DNA of 35,912 nt from Desulfohalobiaceae bacterium (GCA_021737615.1 JAIPDR010000011.1:1-35912); one strand, 5' to 3'; shown: positions 1-9,317, counted from the first letter of the stretch. Made by a program: numbers and translations. Notes: generated by a model not told the origin, from the letters alone.

Positions 1-298
1 TCAAACCATAAGACTGCAGAAGATTGTCATTCATGCAACATCAAAGGTTATAGCAGAGCCTAAGAGTCCGGAGGGGGCAGGGATCCCCTATGAGCGAGCC
101 TTAGAAAACCGAGAGCCGGAAGCGTTTAAGCGCAAGAGAACCCTGTGACCGGTTCGAACTATTCCGCATTTTTAAATGAAGTTTCATATGAGGCCTGCCA
201 GAGGCAGGGCTCATATGGAACCTACTTAACTTCAAAGTAACCGTCACATCCCCAGGCAAACACCTATTTTTTGGCAATGACCGGGTGAGACCCTGGAT
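1..298. other. Left-edge region without a convincing gene
   Basis: No gene is supported here. One plus-strand frame is open from base 2 to a TGA at 146-148 (48 residues). It could be the tail of a gene starting outside the window, but its peptide is rich in Arg, Glu and Lys and matches no family I recognise. The rest is a spacer downstream of ruvB, which is read leftward, and contains the stem-loop at 182-220. Confidence 0.4.
182..220. repeat. Imperfect inverted repeat (stem-loop) downstream of ruvB
   Basis: Arms of about 18 bases centred on the loop AGA (200-202) pair with two mismatches; the core is CATATGAG against CTCATATG. It lies about 80 bases past the ruvB stop, so it could end or protect the leftward ruv transcript. 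There is no T-run on either side, so a classical intrinsic terminator is not shown. Confidence 0.5.
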
Positions 299-1276
299 CT
301 ATTCGCTGCAGGGAATGATCTTCAGGTGGCGGTAGGCCTTGCCTGTGGCCACCCGGCCCCTGGCCGTCCGCTTCAGGAAGCCGCACTGGATCAGGTAGGG
401 CTCGTAGATATCCTCCAGGGTTTTGACCTCCTCGGCACAGGCCGTGGCAATGGTCTTGACCCCTGCCGGGCCGCCTCCGAAATTCCTGATGAGGATGGTC
501 AGGATCTTGCGGTCCATGCTGTCCAGCCCCAGCTCATCCACTTCCAGCCTGTCCAGGGCAGAGCCGGCCTGCTCCAGCGTAACCTCCTCCTCTCCGCCGA
601 CCATGGCGAAGTCGCGGACCCGGCGCAGGAGCCTGTTGGCGATCCTCGGGGTCCCCCGGGACCGCTTGCCTATCTCCAGGGCCCCCTCCCGGGTAATCTT
701 GATGCCCAGTATTCCGGCCGCGCGAAGGACAATTTCAGCCAGTTGGGAAGGCTGATAAAAATCCATGCGCAGGATGACGCCGAACCTGTCCCGCAAAGGG
801 GAGGTCAACAGCCCGGCCCTGGTGGTGGCCCCGGTCAGGGTGAACGGTTCCAGGTCTATTTTGACAGTCCTGGCCCCGGGTCCCTGTCCGATGACCAGGT
901 CAAGCTTGAAGTCCTCCAGGGCCGGATAGAGGATCTCCTCAACGTTGGCCGGCATGCGGTGGATCTCGTCGATGAACAGGACATCCTGACGCTGGAGGTT
1001 GGTCAGGATGGCCGCCAGGTCTCCGCTTCGCTCCAGGACCGGCCCGGAGGTGCAGACGATGTTCACCCCCAGTTCCCGGGCGATGATCTGGGCCAGGGTG
1101 GTTTTTCCCAAACCGGGATTGCCGTAGAGCAGGGTATGGTCCATGGCCTGATCCCTTTCCCTGGCCGACTGAAGAAAGACCTGGAGGTTGGAGCGGAGCT
1201 CGTCCTGCCCGATAAAATCATCGAGGTACAGCGGCCGCACCGTCTCTTCCGTCTTGCCGAGAATTTCGTTTTTCAT
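299..1276 (-). CDS. ruvB: Holliday junction branch migration DNA helicase RuvB
   Basis: RuvB is the AAA+ ATPase motor that, with RuvA, drives branch migration of Holliday junctions during recombination and repair. The 325-residue protein has the usual family length (E. coli about 336). It shows Walker [10 protein letters not shown] near residue 52, Walker B DEIH near 103, the sensor region GATTRAG, an RDRFG arginine-finger segment, and the C-terminal winged-helix segment ending in [12 protein letters not shown]. The ATG start gives the expected N-terminus ([14 protein letters not shown]). It is the last gene of rlmE-yebC-ruvC-ruvA-ruvB, 37 bases after ruvA, so co-transcription is likely. Nothing looks broken. 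Confidence 0.97.
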   Translation of the reverse strand: MKNEILGKTEETVRPLYLDDFIGQDELRSNLQVFLQSARERDQAMDHTLLYGNPGLGKTTLAQIIARELGVNIVCTSGPVLERSGDLAAILTNLQRQDVLFIDEIHRMPANVEEILYPALEDFKLDLVIGQGPGARTVKIDLEPFTLTGATTRAGLLTSPLRDRFGVILRMDFYQPSQLAEIVLRAAGILGIKITREGALEIGKRSRGTPRIANRLLRRVRDFAMVGGEEEVTLEQAGSALDRLEVDELGLDSMDRKILTILIRNFGGGPAGVKTIATACAEEVKTLEDIYEPYLIQCGFLKRTARGRVATGKAYRHLKIIPCSE

Positions 1277-1313
1277 AGGCCTTTACGCATGGTCCTGATC
1301 CGCAGACATTCCC

Positions 1314-1934
1314 TCACCTGGAAGAGGCATCCTTCTTCAACTGCTTGAGCACGGCCCGGATGGCCTCGCCGACCAGGAGCTCCGGCTCCTCGTCAATGAC
1401 CCGGGTCAGGAGGAAGCGGACTTCGCCTTCGCTGTACCCCAGATTGGTCAGACCGGCCAGGGCATCTGAAAAAACGGTGTGCCGGGCCCCGGTTTCCCGG
1501 GCCGGGGACTTGGAAAACTGTGGGTTCCAGCCGGCGAATTTATCCTTTAGTTCCCAGACAAGTCTCTTGGCCGACTTCTGTCCTATCCCCGGGACCCTGG
1601 TCAGGGCCTGGCAATCCTCCCTGCAGACGATCTGGCTCAGGCTGGCCGGGTCAAAGGTTGAGAGGATGGCCAGGGCCGTCTTGGGTCCGAGTTTGCTGAC
1701 CGAGAGGAGCAGGGCGAAGGCCTGCTGCTCCTGTTTATCCGAAAAACCGTACAGCTCGATGGCGTCTTCCCTGACCAGGGTCCGGACATACAGCCCGACC
1801 TCTTCTCCTGTTTCCGGCAACCGGTCCAGACAGGTTGCCGGCACTTTCAACTCATAGCCCACCCCCCCCGGGGTCAGGAGGGTACAGCCGTCCGGACCGC
1901 AGTCCAAGAGAGTGCCCTGGAGGTAACTGATCAT
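1314..1934 (-). CDS. ruvA: Holliday junction branch migration protein RuvA
   Basis: RuvA binds the four-way junction as a tetramer and loads RuvB. From the ATG at 1934 the protein is 206 residues (E. coli 203) and begins MISYLQGTLLD, the family's OB-fold start. The open frame extends upstream, but those residues are not family-like. The central helix-hairpin-helix pair is visible (LLSVSKLGPKTALAIL and LTRVPGIGQKSAKRLV). The C-terminal domain III, which contacts RuvB, ends LKQLKKDASSR. It lies 40 bases after ruvC and 37 before ruvB. The ribosome binding site is weak, which fits translation within an operon. Confidence 0.95.
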   Translation of the reverse strand: MISYLQGTLLDCGPDGCTLLTPGGVGYELKVPATCLDRLPETGEEVGLYVRTLVREDAIELYGFSDKQEQQAFALLLSVSKLGPKTALAILSTFDPASLSQIVCREDCQALTRVPGIGQKSAKRLVWELKDKFAGWNPQFSKSPARETGARHTVFSDALAGLTNLGYSEGEVRFLLTRVIDEEPELLVGEAIRAVLKQLKKDASSR

Positions 1935-1974
1935 ATGAAGATTATCGACTCCACACTTGCAGCAGGCTTGTTTT

Positions 1975-2529
1975 TCACGTGCACTGCAGCCTGCCAAGAC
2001 GCTGTTGGTTCAAATGGCAGATAGCGGCTCCCAGGGCGTCGCTGCTGTCCTTGCCCCAGTCCGGCTTGACCCCGAGAAGCTGCCCGACCATAAAAGCCAC
2101 CTGTTCCTTCCCGGCCCGGCCGGCACCGACCAGACTCTTCTTGATCAGGGTCGGTTCATAGGGATGCACAGGCAGCCCGTGCCGGGCGCAGGCCGTGAGC
2201 ACCGCCCCCCTGGCCTGGCCCAGCTTCAAGGCCGAGGCGGTGTTGCGGGCCACGAAGATATCCTCCACCGCAGCCGCCAGAGGCTGGTATTTCTGGATGA
2301 CCACGGAAACCCCCTGAAAGATCTCTCCGAGTCTTTGGCTCAGGTCGTTTGTCCCTCTGGGTCTGATGGTCCCGGTTTCTATCAGGGTCAGGATTCCGGA
2401 TCTCTCCAGGACCAGACCGTAGCCGGTGCAGCGGCTGCCGGGATCCAAACCCAGGATGAGCCGGCCGTCCCTGCTTACCTGGCTCAATCCCGGTCCGGCA
2501 TGAGGCTCAGAGCTGCTCGTAGAGCTCAT
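1975..2529 (-). CDS. ruvC: Crossover junction endodeoxyribonuclease RuvC
   Basis: RuvC is the RNase H-fold nuclease that resolves Holliday junctions. The acidic catalytic residues can be placed: Asp in LILGLDPGSR, Glu in AAVEDIFVARNTASALKLGQ, and the Asp pair in KDSSDALGAAICH. The start is uncertain. The ATG at 2529 (184 residues) overlaps the yebC stop by 23 bases, while a TTG at 2487 gives 170 residues, closer to the E. coli length of 173, and begins 20 bases after yebC. Neither has a strong ribosome binding site. The TTG removes a serine-rich, non-family leader and may be the true start. It sits between yebC and ruvA, as in many proteobacteria. Confidence 0.93.
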   Translation of the reverse strand: MSSTSSSEPHAGPGLSQVSRDGRLILGLDPGSRCTGYGLVLERSGILTLIETGTIRPRGTNDLSQRLGEIFQGVSVVIQKYQPLAAAVEDIFVARNTASALKLGQARGAVLTACARHGLPVHPYEPTLIKKSLVGAGRAGKEQVAFMVGQLLGVKPDWGKDSSDALGAAICHLNQQRLGRLQCT

Positions 2530-3250
2530 CCGGGATCTCGAAATTGCTGTGGACCTTTTGCACATCATCGTGATCGTCCAGCTGCTCATAGAGCTTCAAG
2601 GCCTTTCTGGCGGTTTCCGTATCCAGGTCGACGTAATTTTGTGGAATCTTGGCCAGTTCAGAATTTTCGATCTCGATCCCGGCTTGTTCAAAGGCCTTCT
2701 TGACAGCCATGAAATCTTCGGGGGCGGTTCTGACCTCCCAGGCCTGTCCGTCGTCGACCAGATCATCCACTCCGGCCTCCAGACCGACTTCCAGGAGCTG
2801 ATCTTCATCGTATTTCTCTTTAGCGAAAGAAAGGACACCCATATCCTGGAACATCCAGCCCACACATCCGGCCTCCCCCAGGTTGCCGCCGCTCTTTCCG
2901 AACAGCTTCCTGATTTCCGCCACGGTCCTGTTCTTGTTGTCGGTGGCCGCTTCCACCAGGACAGCCACCCCCCCGGGACCATATCCTTCATAGACGACCT
3001 CTTCGATGGATCCGGCGGAAATCTCCCCGGTGCCCTTCTTGATGGCGGTGTCGATCTTGTCCTTGGGCATGTTGATGCTCTTGGCCGCCTCAATGGCCAT
3101 GCGCAGCCTGGAGTTCATCTCGACATCGCCCCCGCCCAGCTTAGCTGCGAGCATCAATTCCTTGGTGGCCTTGGTGAACATCTGTCCGCGCTTGGCGTCC
3201 TGACGCCCCTTTCTGTGTTTTATGTTCGCCCACTTGCTGTGTCCGGCCAT
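2507..3250 (-). CDS. yebC: YebC/PmpR family (TACO1-like) protein
   Basis: YebC-family proteins are cytoplasmic. They have been described as transcription regulators, and more recently as translation factors that relieve ribosome stalling at proline-rich stretches, like mitochondrial TACO1. The ATG at 3250 gives 247 residues with the hallmark start MAGHSKWANIKHRKG and a good AGGGGG ribosome binding site in the preceding bases. The middle KDKIDTAIKKGTGE and YEGYGPGGVAVLVEAATDN segments are diagnostic. It precedes ruvC, the classic position. The 106-base AT-rich spacer before it (3251-3356) could hold its own promoter, but I could not define one. Confidence 0.95.
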   Translation of the reverse strand: MAGHSKWANIKHRKGRQDAKRGQMFTKATKELMLAAKLGGGDVEMNSRLRMAIEAAKSINMPKDKIDTAIKKGTGEISAGSIEEVVYEGYGPGGVAVLVEAATDNKNRTVAEIRKLFGKSGGNLGEAGCVGWMFQDMGVLSFAKEKYDEDQLLEVGLEAGVDDLVDDGQAWEVRTAPEDFMAVKKAFEQAGIEIENSELAKIPQNYVDLDTETARKALKLYEQLDDHDDVQKVHSNFEIPDELYEQL

Positions 3251-3356
3251 AGATCCCCCTGAAAAAATGAATATTGGATATTGAAAATTTAATGCTGCTA
3301 AATGAAAAGATTTCACCCTGAACTTTTTTTACTGAAACGTTCTCTGGGTTCTTACT

Positions 3357-3986
3357 TTACCCCCTGCCTTCTGCTTCAGACTCCGCATTTCGGGTCCGGG
3401 CCCTGAATCCCAAGCCGAGGAGAAACGATTCCTTGCTTTCCTGCCTGGAGCTTTTGGGCTTGAAGCCCCTGACCTTTGCAAACTCCTGGCGCATCGCAGC
3501 CAGCAGCTCCTGGACATCGGGACCGTCAAAGACCTTGGCCACAAACTTCCCGCCGGACGCCAGGCTCTTTGGGCAGAAATCAAAGGCCGCCCTGGTCAGT
3601 TCATAGGACAGGGTCTGGTCTCTGAGTTTGATTCCGGTGGTTTTCGGGGCCAGATCGCTGACCAGCACATCAAACGGGGCCATGGCCTCCAGCCCGGATA
3701 ATAACTCCGCTCCCGGCTCAAGGACATCTGCCTGGCAAAATTCGACCTGCTGCGGCCAGTCCTTGTCCACCATTTGGCGGTCCACGGCCAGGACCCGTCC
3801 GGAGGGGCCGACTCGTTTGGCGGCATACAGAGCCCAGGAACCCGGGGCCGCTCCCAGGTCCAGGACACGCTGCCCCGGGCGAAACAGGGAAAACTTCCTG
3901 TCGATTTCCTGGAGTTTGTAGACCGACCTGGCCGGATAATGGTCCTGCTTGGCCTTTTGAAAGTAATGGTCTCTGTATTTTTTCAT
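3357..3986 (-). CDS. rlmE: 23S rRNA (uridine-2'-O-)-methyltransferase RlmE (RrmJ/FtsJ)
   Basis: RlmE methylates the ribose of a uridine (U2552 in E. coli) in the 23S rRNA A-loop, late in 50S assembly. From the ATG at 3986 the protein is 209 residues, the same length as the E. coli enzyme. The SAM motif is VLDLGAAPGSWALYA. The catalytic K-D-K-E set can be placed: Lys in ARSVYKLQEID, Asp in VSDLAPKTTG, Lys in FVAKVFDG, and Glu in the SRQESKESF region. The open frame extends upstream to 4076, but the extra residues are not family-like. No strong ribosome binding site is seen. It is probably first in the leftward operon with yebC-ruvCAB. Confidence 0.94.
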   Translation of the reverse strand: MKKYRDHYFQKAKQDHYPARSVYKLQEIDRKFSLFRPGQRVLDLGAAPGSWALYAAKRVGPSGRVLAVDRQMVDKDWPQQVEFCQADVLEPGAELLSGLEAMAPFDVLVSDLAPKTTGIKLRDQTLSYELTRAAFDFCPKSLASGGKFVAKVFDGPDVQELLAAMRQEFAKVRGFKPKSSRQESKESFLLGLGFRARTRNAESEAEGRG

Positions 3987-4116
3987 GACGGAAGTACCAT
4001 ATCCCAAAAGGAAACGAAAGCCAAGGAAGGGCACCCTTACCCCGCGCTGGGAAATAAGGCCCGGGCTGCAGGCCAACAGAAAAAATCCCGCTTCAAAACC
4101 CTATCCCAGCGGTCCG

Positions 4117-4140
4117 GCCAAGGCCGAACCCGGCCTTGGC
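4117..4140. repeat. Perfect 10-bp stem-loop in the rlmE/aminotransferase divergent gap
   Basis: GCCAAGGCCG (4117-4126) and CGGCCTTGGC (4131-4140) pair perfectly around the loop AACC. It lies in the 288-base spacer between rlmE (leftward) and the aminotransferase (rightward). No T-run adjoins it on either strand, so it is not an obvious terminator. It could be an operator or a 5'-UTR hairpin of rlmE. Confidence 0.6.
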
Positions 4141-4167
4141 GGCTCTGAAGACATGGCTTAAACGGGC

Positions 4168-4196
4168 TTGAAAAAAAGGATGACCTCGGGTATTTC
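4168..4196 (+). promoter_or_regulatory. Possible sigma-70 promoter of the aminotransferase gene
   Basis: TTGAAA (4168-4173) is followed after 17 bases by TATTTC (4191-4196), about 79 bases before the start codon. The -35 match is good and the -10 match is poor, so this is only a candidate. Confidence 0.22.
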
Positions 4197-4274
4197 TTGA
4201 GCGGCAGAGGTGTTGTCCCTGCGATCTGTCCTTATGTCGTCTTGTTCTTGTACCGATAACCCACGTGAGGTCCC

Positions 4275-5450
4275 ATGCAGTACTCAGACCGCATTCAAAG
4301 CGTAAAGCCATCTGCGACCCTGACCATCAACGCCAGGGCGGGGGAACTGAAAGCCCAGGGCCAGGACGTCATCAGCCTGGCCGCCGGCGAGCCGGATTTC
4401 CCGCCCCCGCCCCGGATCCTGGAGGCGGCCAAGCAGGCCATCGACTCGGGTTTCAACACCTACACCCCGGTGGCGGGCATCCCCGGTCTGCTGGAGGCGA
4501 TTGCCGACTATTTTTACACCTTCTACAATGTTTCCGCCACCAAAGAGATGGTCGTGGCCACCAACGGCGGGAAGCAGGGACTGTACAACCTCTTCCAGAT
4601 CCTGCTCAACCCCGGAGACGAAGTCCTGATCCCCGGGCCTTACTGGGTCAGTTATCCGGATATGGTCTCCCTGGCCGGCGGCAGCCCGGTCATCGTCCCT
4701 GCGGCTCCGGACAACGGTTTCCTCCTGGAAACAGAGGACCTGGAAGCCGCCCTGACTCCGAAAAGCAAGGTCCTGATCCTGAACTCTCCCTCCAACCCCA
4801 CCGGAAGCCACTACACCCAGGCCCGGCTGGATGCGATCCTGGAATGGGCCTTTTCCAGGGAACTCTTCGTCATCTCGGACGAAATCTATGATCAACTGAT
4901 CTACCCTCCGGCCCGGCCCGCCTCGGCCTCTCCCTGGCTGGAAAAATCCCAGGGCCGAATTGCAGTGGTCAACGGGCTTTCCAAGAGCTTCGCCCTGACC
5001 GGCTGGCGGATCGGATATGTCCTCAGCCATCCCGGCCTGATCAAGAACATGATCAAAATCCAGGGACAGAGCACATCCAATATCTGTTCCATCGCCCAGA
5101 AAGCCGCTTTAGCCGCACTGACCGGGTCCTTTGACTTCCTGGAGGACGCCCGCCGGGATCTTGCCGGACGCAGGGACAAGGTCCTTGAGATCATGGGCAC
5201 CTGGCCCGGGACTATCTGCCCCAAACCGGACGGGGCCTTTTATCTCTTCCCCAGAATGGACGGCCTGTACAGCCAGGCGATTCCCGATTCCACGGCACTG
5301 TGCACCTATCTCCTGGAGAACTGCGGCGTGGCCCTCGTCCCGGGAGTAGCCTTCGGGGACGACCGCTGTCTGCGTTTTTCCTATGCCCTGGAAGAAGAGA
5401 CCCTGCTCCGGGGGGTAGACAAGGTGGGAGAGGCCTTGCAAAAAATATGA
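4275..5450 (+). CDS. Class I pyridoxal-phosphate aminotransferase (aspartate aminotransferase type)
   Basis: This is a fold-type I PLP aminotransferase of the bacterial aspartate aminotransferase subgroup (I-gamma), expected to exchange amino groups between aspartate and 2-oxoglutarate; some relatives also use aromatic substrates or prephenate. The 391 residues fit the family. Landmarks are AAGEPDFPPP near residue 37, NSPSNPTG near 170, SDEIYDQL near 201, and the PLP-binding lysine K237 in GLSKSFALTGWRIGY. The substrate-binding arginine lies in the C-terminal CLRFSYA segment. The ATG has a GAGG ribosome binding site. It stands alone, divergent from rlmE and convergent with topA, so its exact substrate cannot be read from context. 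Confidence 0.92.
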   Translation: MQYSDRIQSVKPSATLTINARAGELKAQGQDVISLAAGEPDFPPPPRILEAAKQAIDSGFNTYTPVAGIPGLLEAIADYFYTFYNVSATKEMVVATNGGKQGLYNLFQILLNPGDEVLIPGPYWVSYPDMVSLAGGSPVIVPAAPDNGFLLETEDLEAALTPKSKVLILNSPSNPTGSHYTQARLDAILEWAFSRELFVISDEIYDQLIYPPARPASASPWLEKSQGRIAVVNGLSKSFALTGWRIGYVLSHPGLIKNMIKIQGQSTSNICSIAQKAALAALTGSFDFLEDARRDLAGRRDKVLEIMGTWPGTICPKPDGAFYLFPRMDGLYSQAIPDSTALCTYLLENCGVALVPGVAFGDDRCLRFSYALEEETLLRGVDKVGEALQKI

Positions 5451-5640
5451 TAGCCCTGACTTGAGGTGTCGCTCTCCGTGGTTGAAAGCCTTGGCTGCCG
5501 GCGGCTACAGACCCGCTGGACAAGGTTCAGGATTCGCGGCTCCCAGGGTCCACGGTCGAAGAGGAAGAAATCCCTGAACGGGTTTTGAAAAGCAGATTTC
5601 GATGTTCTTGTCGCCAGGGTCGAGTCTTCCGGCCGAAGGC

Positions 5641-7890
5641 TCAATCCGGATCCGGATATTTTTTCCAGTATCCGCAGCCCTTGGCCGGACAGGCCAGATG
5701 CTCCCCCCTGGCCTGGCTCGTTTTCCTGCCAAGGACCCTGCCCCCGCATTTTGGACACTGCTCTTCGACCGGGTAGGCCCACATGGCGTAGTCGCACTCC
5801 GGATAGCGGTCACAGGCGTAAAAGACCTTTCCCCGCTTGGAACTTTTCTCCACCAGTTCACCCGGACAGTCCTTTTTTGGGCAGGGGACACCCGTGGAAT
5901 AGGACCTGGCGTACTTGCATTTCGGGTATCCGGAGCAGGCGATGAAACGATTCCCTTTGCGGGCCTTTTTGACGACGAGATCAGAGGAGCATTCCGGGCA
6001 GGTGCCCACTTTCTCCAACTGCTGGGGCTCTTTTTCAACGATCCGGATCGCCCCGTTTTCATCCCTGGTGAAATTCGTGCTGTTGCGGCACTCGGGATAG
6101 CCGCTGCAGGCCAGGAATTCGCCGTTTTTCCCGAACTTGATGACCATGGCCCGCCCGCACTGCTCACAGGTCAAGCCGCTTTCCTTGCCGGTCTTGACCT
6201 GGGCCATCTCGGCCGCGGCCTTCTCCAGGGCGGGGTAAAAATTCCGGGCAAAGTCCTTGAGCAGATCCGTCCAGTTCACATCCCCCTCAGCCACCTTATC
6301 CAGTTTTTCCTCCATCTGGGCCGTGAACTTCACATCCATCAGGCTCTGAAAATGGGCCGCCAGGAGGTCGATGACGGTAAAGCCCAGTTCGGTGGGGACG
6401 AACAACCTGGACTCCATGCGCACGTAGTCCCTGCTCCTGATCGTGGACAGGATCTGGGCATAGGTCGATGGTCTGCCGATTCCCAGCTCCTCGAGCTTGC
6501 GGACCAGGGAGGCCTCGGAGTAACGGGCCGGGGGCTGGGTGAACTTCTGCTCCTTTTTCAGCTTGATCAGGTCCAGGGCGTCTGTTTCCTTCAGCGGAGG
6601 GAGCTCAACCTCCTTGAGGGCTTCATTCGGGGTGTAGATCTTCAAAAACCCGGGAAAGATCAAGCGTTCTCCCTTGACCCGCCACAGGGTCCTGCCGGCC
6701 TGAATCTGAACCGCGGTGTCCCAGTACTTTGCGGCTGCCGCCTGGGAGGCCAGGAAGCGCTGCCAGACAAGCTTGTAGAGCCTGTATTGGTCATTGGAGA
6801 GATAGGATCGGATCTCATCCGGCTGCAGGTTGACGTCCACCGGGCGGACGGCTTCATGGGCATCCTGGCTGCTGCCTTTCTGCTTGAAGAATCTCGGCTT
6901 TGAAGGATAAAAATCAGGACCGAGACTGCCGACGATCCATTCTCTGGCCTGCTCCCTGGCCTCATTGGAGATGCGGACCGAATCGGTCCGCATGTAGGTG
7001 ATCAGGGCAGTGGTCCCTTTATTGCCGATATCCAGGCCCTCGTACAGGTTCTGGGCCAGGGTCATGGTTTTCTTGGCCGAAAACTTCAAGCGGGCGCTGG
7101 CTTCCTGCTGCAGGGTGGAGGTGATGAAAGGGGGCTTGGGTTGTTTCTGCCTCTGTTTCTCCTCCACCTTGCTGACCGTGAAGCTGCTCTTTTCGATCTC
7201 TTCGGCCAGGGCCTCGGCCTCTTCCCCTGAACCGATGCTGGCTTTCCTGGAATCCAGCTTCCAGAGCTCGGCTTCGAACACGGGTCCTTCCCGGCCCTGC
7301 AGATCAGCCTTGAAAACCCAGTATTCCTCGGACACGAAGGCCATGCGCTCTCTTTCCCGGTCCACGATCAAACGCAGGGCCACCGACTGAACCCTCCCTG
7401 CGGAAATGCCCCGTTTGACTTTCTGCCATAAAAGCGGGGAGAGCTTGTAACCCACCAGGCGATCGAGGACCCGCCTGGCCTGCTGGGAGTCGAAGAGTCT
7501 TCGGTCCAGTTCCCTGGAGTTCTTCAAGGCCTCCTTGACGGCCGAAGCCGTAATCTCGTTGAACTGGATCCGGCTGATATCCGGATTTGCGTCCTTGATC
7601 AGTTCAGCCACGTGCCAGGCGATGGCTTCGCCCTCCCGGTCCGGGTCCGGGGCCAGATAGACCCGGTTGGCTTTGCCGGCCTCCTTCTTCAAGCGGTCGA
7701 CCACCTTCTTCTTGCCGTGCAGAACCTGATACTGGGGGCTGAAATCATGTTCCTCATCCACGCCCAGGGTCTTGGTCGGCAAGTCCCTGACGTGACCGAC
7801 AGAGGCGTCCACCTCATAGTCTTTGCCCAGAAATTTCTTGATTGTTTTGACTTTTGCCGGCGACTCGACAATGATCAGATCTTTGTTCAT
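5641..7890 (-). CDS. topA: DNA topoisomerase I (type IA)
   Basis: TopA relaxes negative supercoils by cutting and rejoining one strand. The 749-residue protein starts with the Toprim domain (MNKDLIIVESPAKVKTI, with the metal-binding acidic triad in APDPDREGEAIAWH). The core carries the active-site tyrosine, about residue 299, in TALITYMRTDS. The C-terminus has four cysteine-rich zinc-ribbon units: CEQCGRAMVIKFG, CPECSSDLVV, CPKKDCPGELVEKS and CPKCGGRVLGRK, each followed by a second Cys pair of the ACSGYPEC type. It is divergent from era across an 87-base AT-rich gap. The 190-base gap to the convergent aminotransferase (5451-5640) holds nothing I can identify. Confidence 0.97.
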   Translation of the reverse strand: MNKDLIIVESPAKVKTIKKFLGKDYEVDASVGHVRDLPTKTLGVDEEHDFSPQYQVLHGKKKVVDRLKKEAGKANRVYLAPDPDREGEAIAWHVAELIKDANPDISRIQFNEITASAVKEALKNSRELDRRLFDSQQARRVLDRLVGYKLSPLLWQKVKRGISAGRVQSVALRLIVDRERERMAFVSEEYWVFKADLQGREGPVFEAELWKLDSRKASIGSGEEAEALAEEIEKSSFTVSKVEEKQRQKQPKPPFITSTLQQEASARLKFSAKKTMTLAQNLYEGLDIGNKGTTALITYMRTDSVRISNEAREQAREWIVGSLGPDFYPSKPRFFKQKGSSQDAHEAVRPVDVNLQPDEIRSYLSNDQYRLYKLVWQRFLASQAAAAKYWDTAVQIQAGRTLWRVKGERLIFPGFLKIYTPNEALKEVELPPLKETDALDLIKLKKEQKFTQPPARYSEASLVRKLEELGIGRPSTYAQILSTIRSRDYVRMESRLFVPTELGFTVIDLLAAHFQSLMDVKFTAQMEEKLDKVAEGDVNWTDLLKDFARNFYPALEKAAAEMAQVKTGKESGLTCEQCGRAMVIKFGKNGEFLACSGYPECRNSTNFTRDENGAIRIVEKEPQQLEKVGTCPECSSDLVVKKARKGNRFIACSGYPKCKYARSYSTGVPCPKKDCPGELVEKSSKRGKVFYACDRYPECDYAMWAYPVEEQCPKCGGRVLGRKTSQARGEHLACPAKGCGYWKKYPDPD

Positions 7891-7977
7891 AATAGACGGG
7901 CTATACCTGCTCAGAACCAGGAGCGCAACCCATAATTTTTTTTACTATAACTTACCCAAATAACAATTTATTTACAA

Positions 7978-8931
7978 ATGAACAGCCACTTCCCTGAAAA
8001 CAGCCAAAATCATCACTCCGGCATCTGCGCCATCATCGGCCCCCCGAACAGCGGGAAATCGACCCTGTTGAACCTGTTTCTGGGCCAGAAACTGTCTATT
8101 GTCACCCCCAAACCCCAAACCACCAGAAACAGAATCAGCGGCATCCTGACCCGGGACGACGCCCAGATCCTGTTTCTGGACACTCCGGGAATCCACAAGT
8201 CAGGAAAGGCCCTGAACCGGATGATCGTGAACACGGCCTGGCAGACTCTGGCCGAGGCAGACCTGATCCTCTTCGTCCTGGACGGCTCCCGTTACAGCGG
8301 AGACCGGGCAGCGACCAGGCTGGAACGGGATCTGTCCTCTGTCTTTCAGCGCCTCAAAAGCCATTCCCAGCCTTTGATCCTGGTCGTCAACAAGATCGAC
8401 CTGGTCGGGTCAAGGCCCCGCCTGCTCCCTCTGATCGAGCAACTGGCGGGCATCTTCCCGGAAGGGGAAATCGTCCCCATCTCTGCACTCAAGGCTGAAC
8501 ACACGCAAGAACTCCTGGAACTGCTCATCCAGAAGCTCCCCCTGAACCTGCCCCTTTTCCCGGAAGATCAGCTGTCGACCCTGCCCATGCGTTTTTTTGC
8601 CGCCGAGATCATCAGGGAAAAGCTGATCATGGTTCTGAACCAGGAGATCCCTTACTCCATCGCCGTGGAAATCGAGAGTTGGCAGGAAATTCCGGAAAAA
8701 AACCTGACCGAGGTCCATGCCGTCATCCATGTGGCCCGGCAGAATCACAAGCAGATCGTCATCGGCAAGCAGGGGTCCCGTCTCAAGCAGGTCGGCCGGG
8801 AAGCACGGCTTGAGCTGAGCAGCATCCTGGAACAGCGGATCCACCTGAAACTCTGGGTCAAGGTCAAGCCCAACTGGCATGAAAACCGGAGCTTTCTGCA
8901 GGAGCTCCTCCCTGAGGCCAAACCGGCCTGA
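7978..8931 (+). CDS. era: GTPase Era
   Basis: Era is an essential GTPase that binds the 3' end of 16S rRNA and acts in 30S subunit maturation. The 317-residue protein has G1 GPPNSGKST, G3 DTPGIHKSGKALN, G4 NKID and G5 SALKAEHTQELL, then a C-terminal KH domain with IVIGKQGSRLKQVG. The N-terminus is about 13 residues longer than the minimal family start. No Shine-Dalgarno sequence precedes the ATG (the upstream bases are AT-only for a long run), so initiation is either leaderless or weak. It is divergent from topA; the 87-base spacer must hold both promoters. Confidence 0.96.
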   Translation: MNSHFPENSQNHHSGICAIIGPPNSGKSTLLNLFLGQKLSIVTPKPQTTRNRISGILTRDDAQILFLDTPGIHKSGKALNRMIVNTAWQTLAEADLILFVLDGSRYSGDRAATRLERDLSSVFQRLKSHSQPLILVVNKIDLVGSRPRLLPLIEQLAGIFPEGEIVPISALKAEHTQELLELLIQKLPLNLPLFPEDQLSTLPMRFFAAEIIREKLIMVLNQEIPYSIAVEIESWQEIPEKNLTEVHAVIHVARQNHKQIVIGKQGSRLKQVGREARLELSSILEQRIHLKLWVKVKPNWHENRSFLQELLPEAKPA

Positions 8932-9317
8932 CCCGGCCATTCTATAGTATTTTAGATTTTGGATTTTGGATTTTCGATTGTTAAGACAAAGAATAAGAGT
9001 TGGTTATCTGGCATAAATCCAAAAACTTTTTCTTAAAGCCTATAGTTCCAAATGGTTCCAGGTTCACCATTCACGGTTCACGGTTAAGAAAAAAGGATCA
9101 TCCGCTTTTTGCGTACTCATGGATTTGAAGGTTTGGAAATGAGGAAAAAAACTTATCGCCTTCTCTATTTTCAAAAAAGCAGGCTTACTGAAGAAAAGGG
9201 ATTCTTCACTCGTCCCTGTTAAATGCGCTTCGCTTAAAGAGATTTAACTGGACAGGCAGACTCGTTCAGAATGACAAGCAAAGGTAAACGCTCAATATTT
9301 CTATAAAGGGAGCGGGT
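8932..9317. other. Intergenic region era-yggS with low-complexity repeats
   Basis: No gene is supported in these 386 bases. At about 8953-8979 there is an AT-rich tandem pattern built on GATTTTG. At about 9067-9087 a CACGGTT unit is repeated head to tail. A 7-bp inverted repeat GTTAAAT (9218-9224) / ATTTAAC (9242-9248) also lies here. These look like the decorated intergenic DNA common in this group of bacteria. No clear promoter was found. Confidence 0.5.

Noticed and set aside
61-165. Possible 3' end of a group II intron, from GAGCCGG and CCGGTTC segments
   Set aside because: The two segments are too far apart for domain V and the expected catalytic hairpin cannot be formed. No reverse transcriptase is present in the window.
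142-165. GGTTCGAA resembling a tRNA T-loop
   Set aside because: The flanking bases do not form a T-stem, and no acceptor or anticodon arms can be drawn.
326-1348. 340-residue plus-strand open frame opposite ruvB
   Set aside because: A high-GC shadow frame; ruvB on the other strand has all family motifs.
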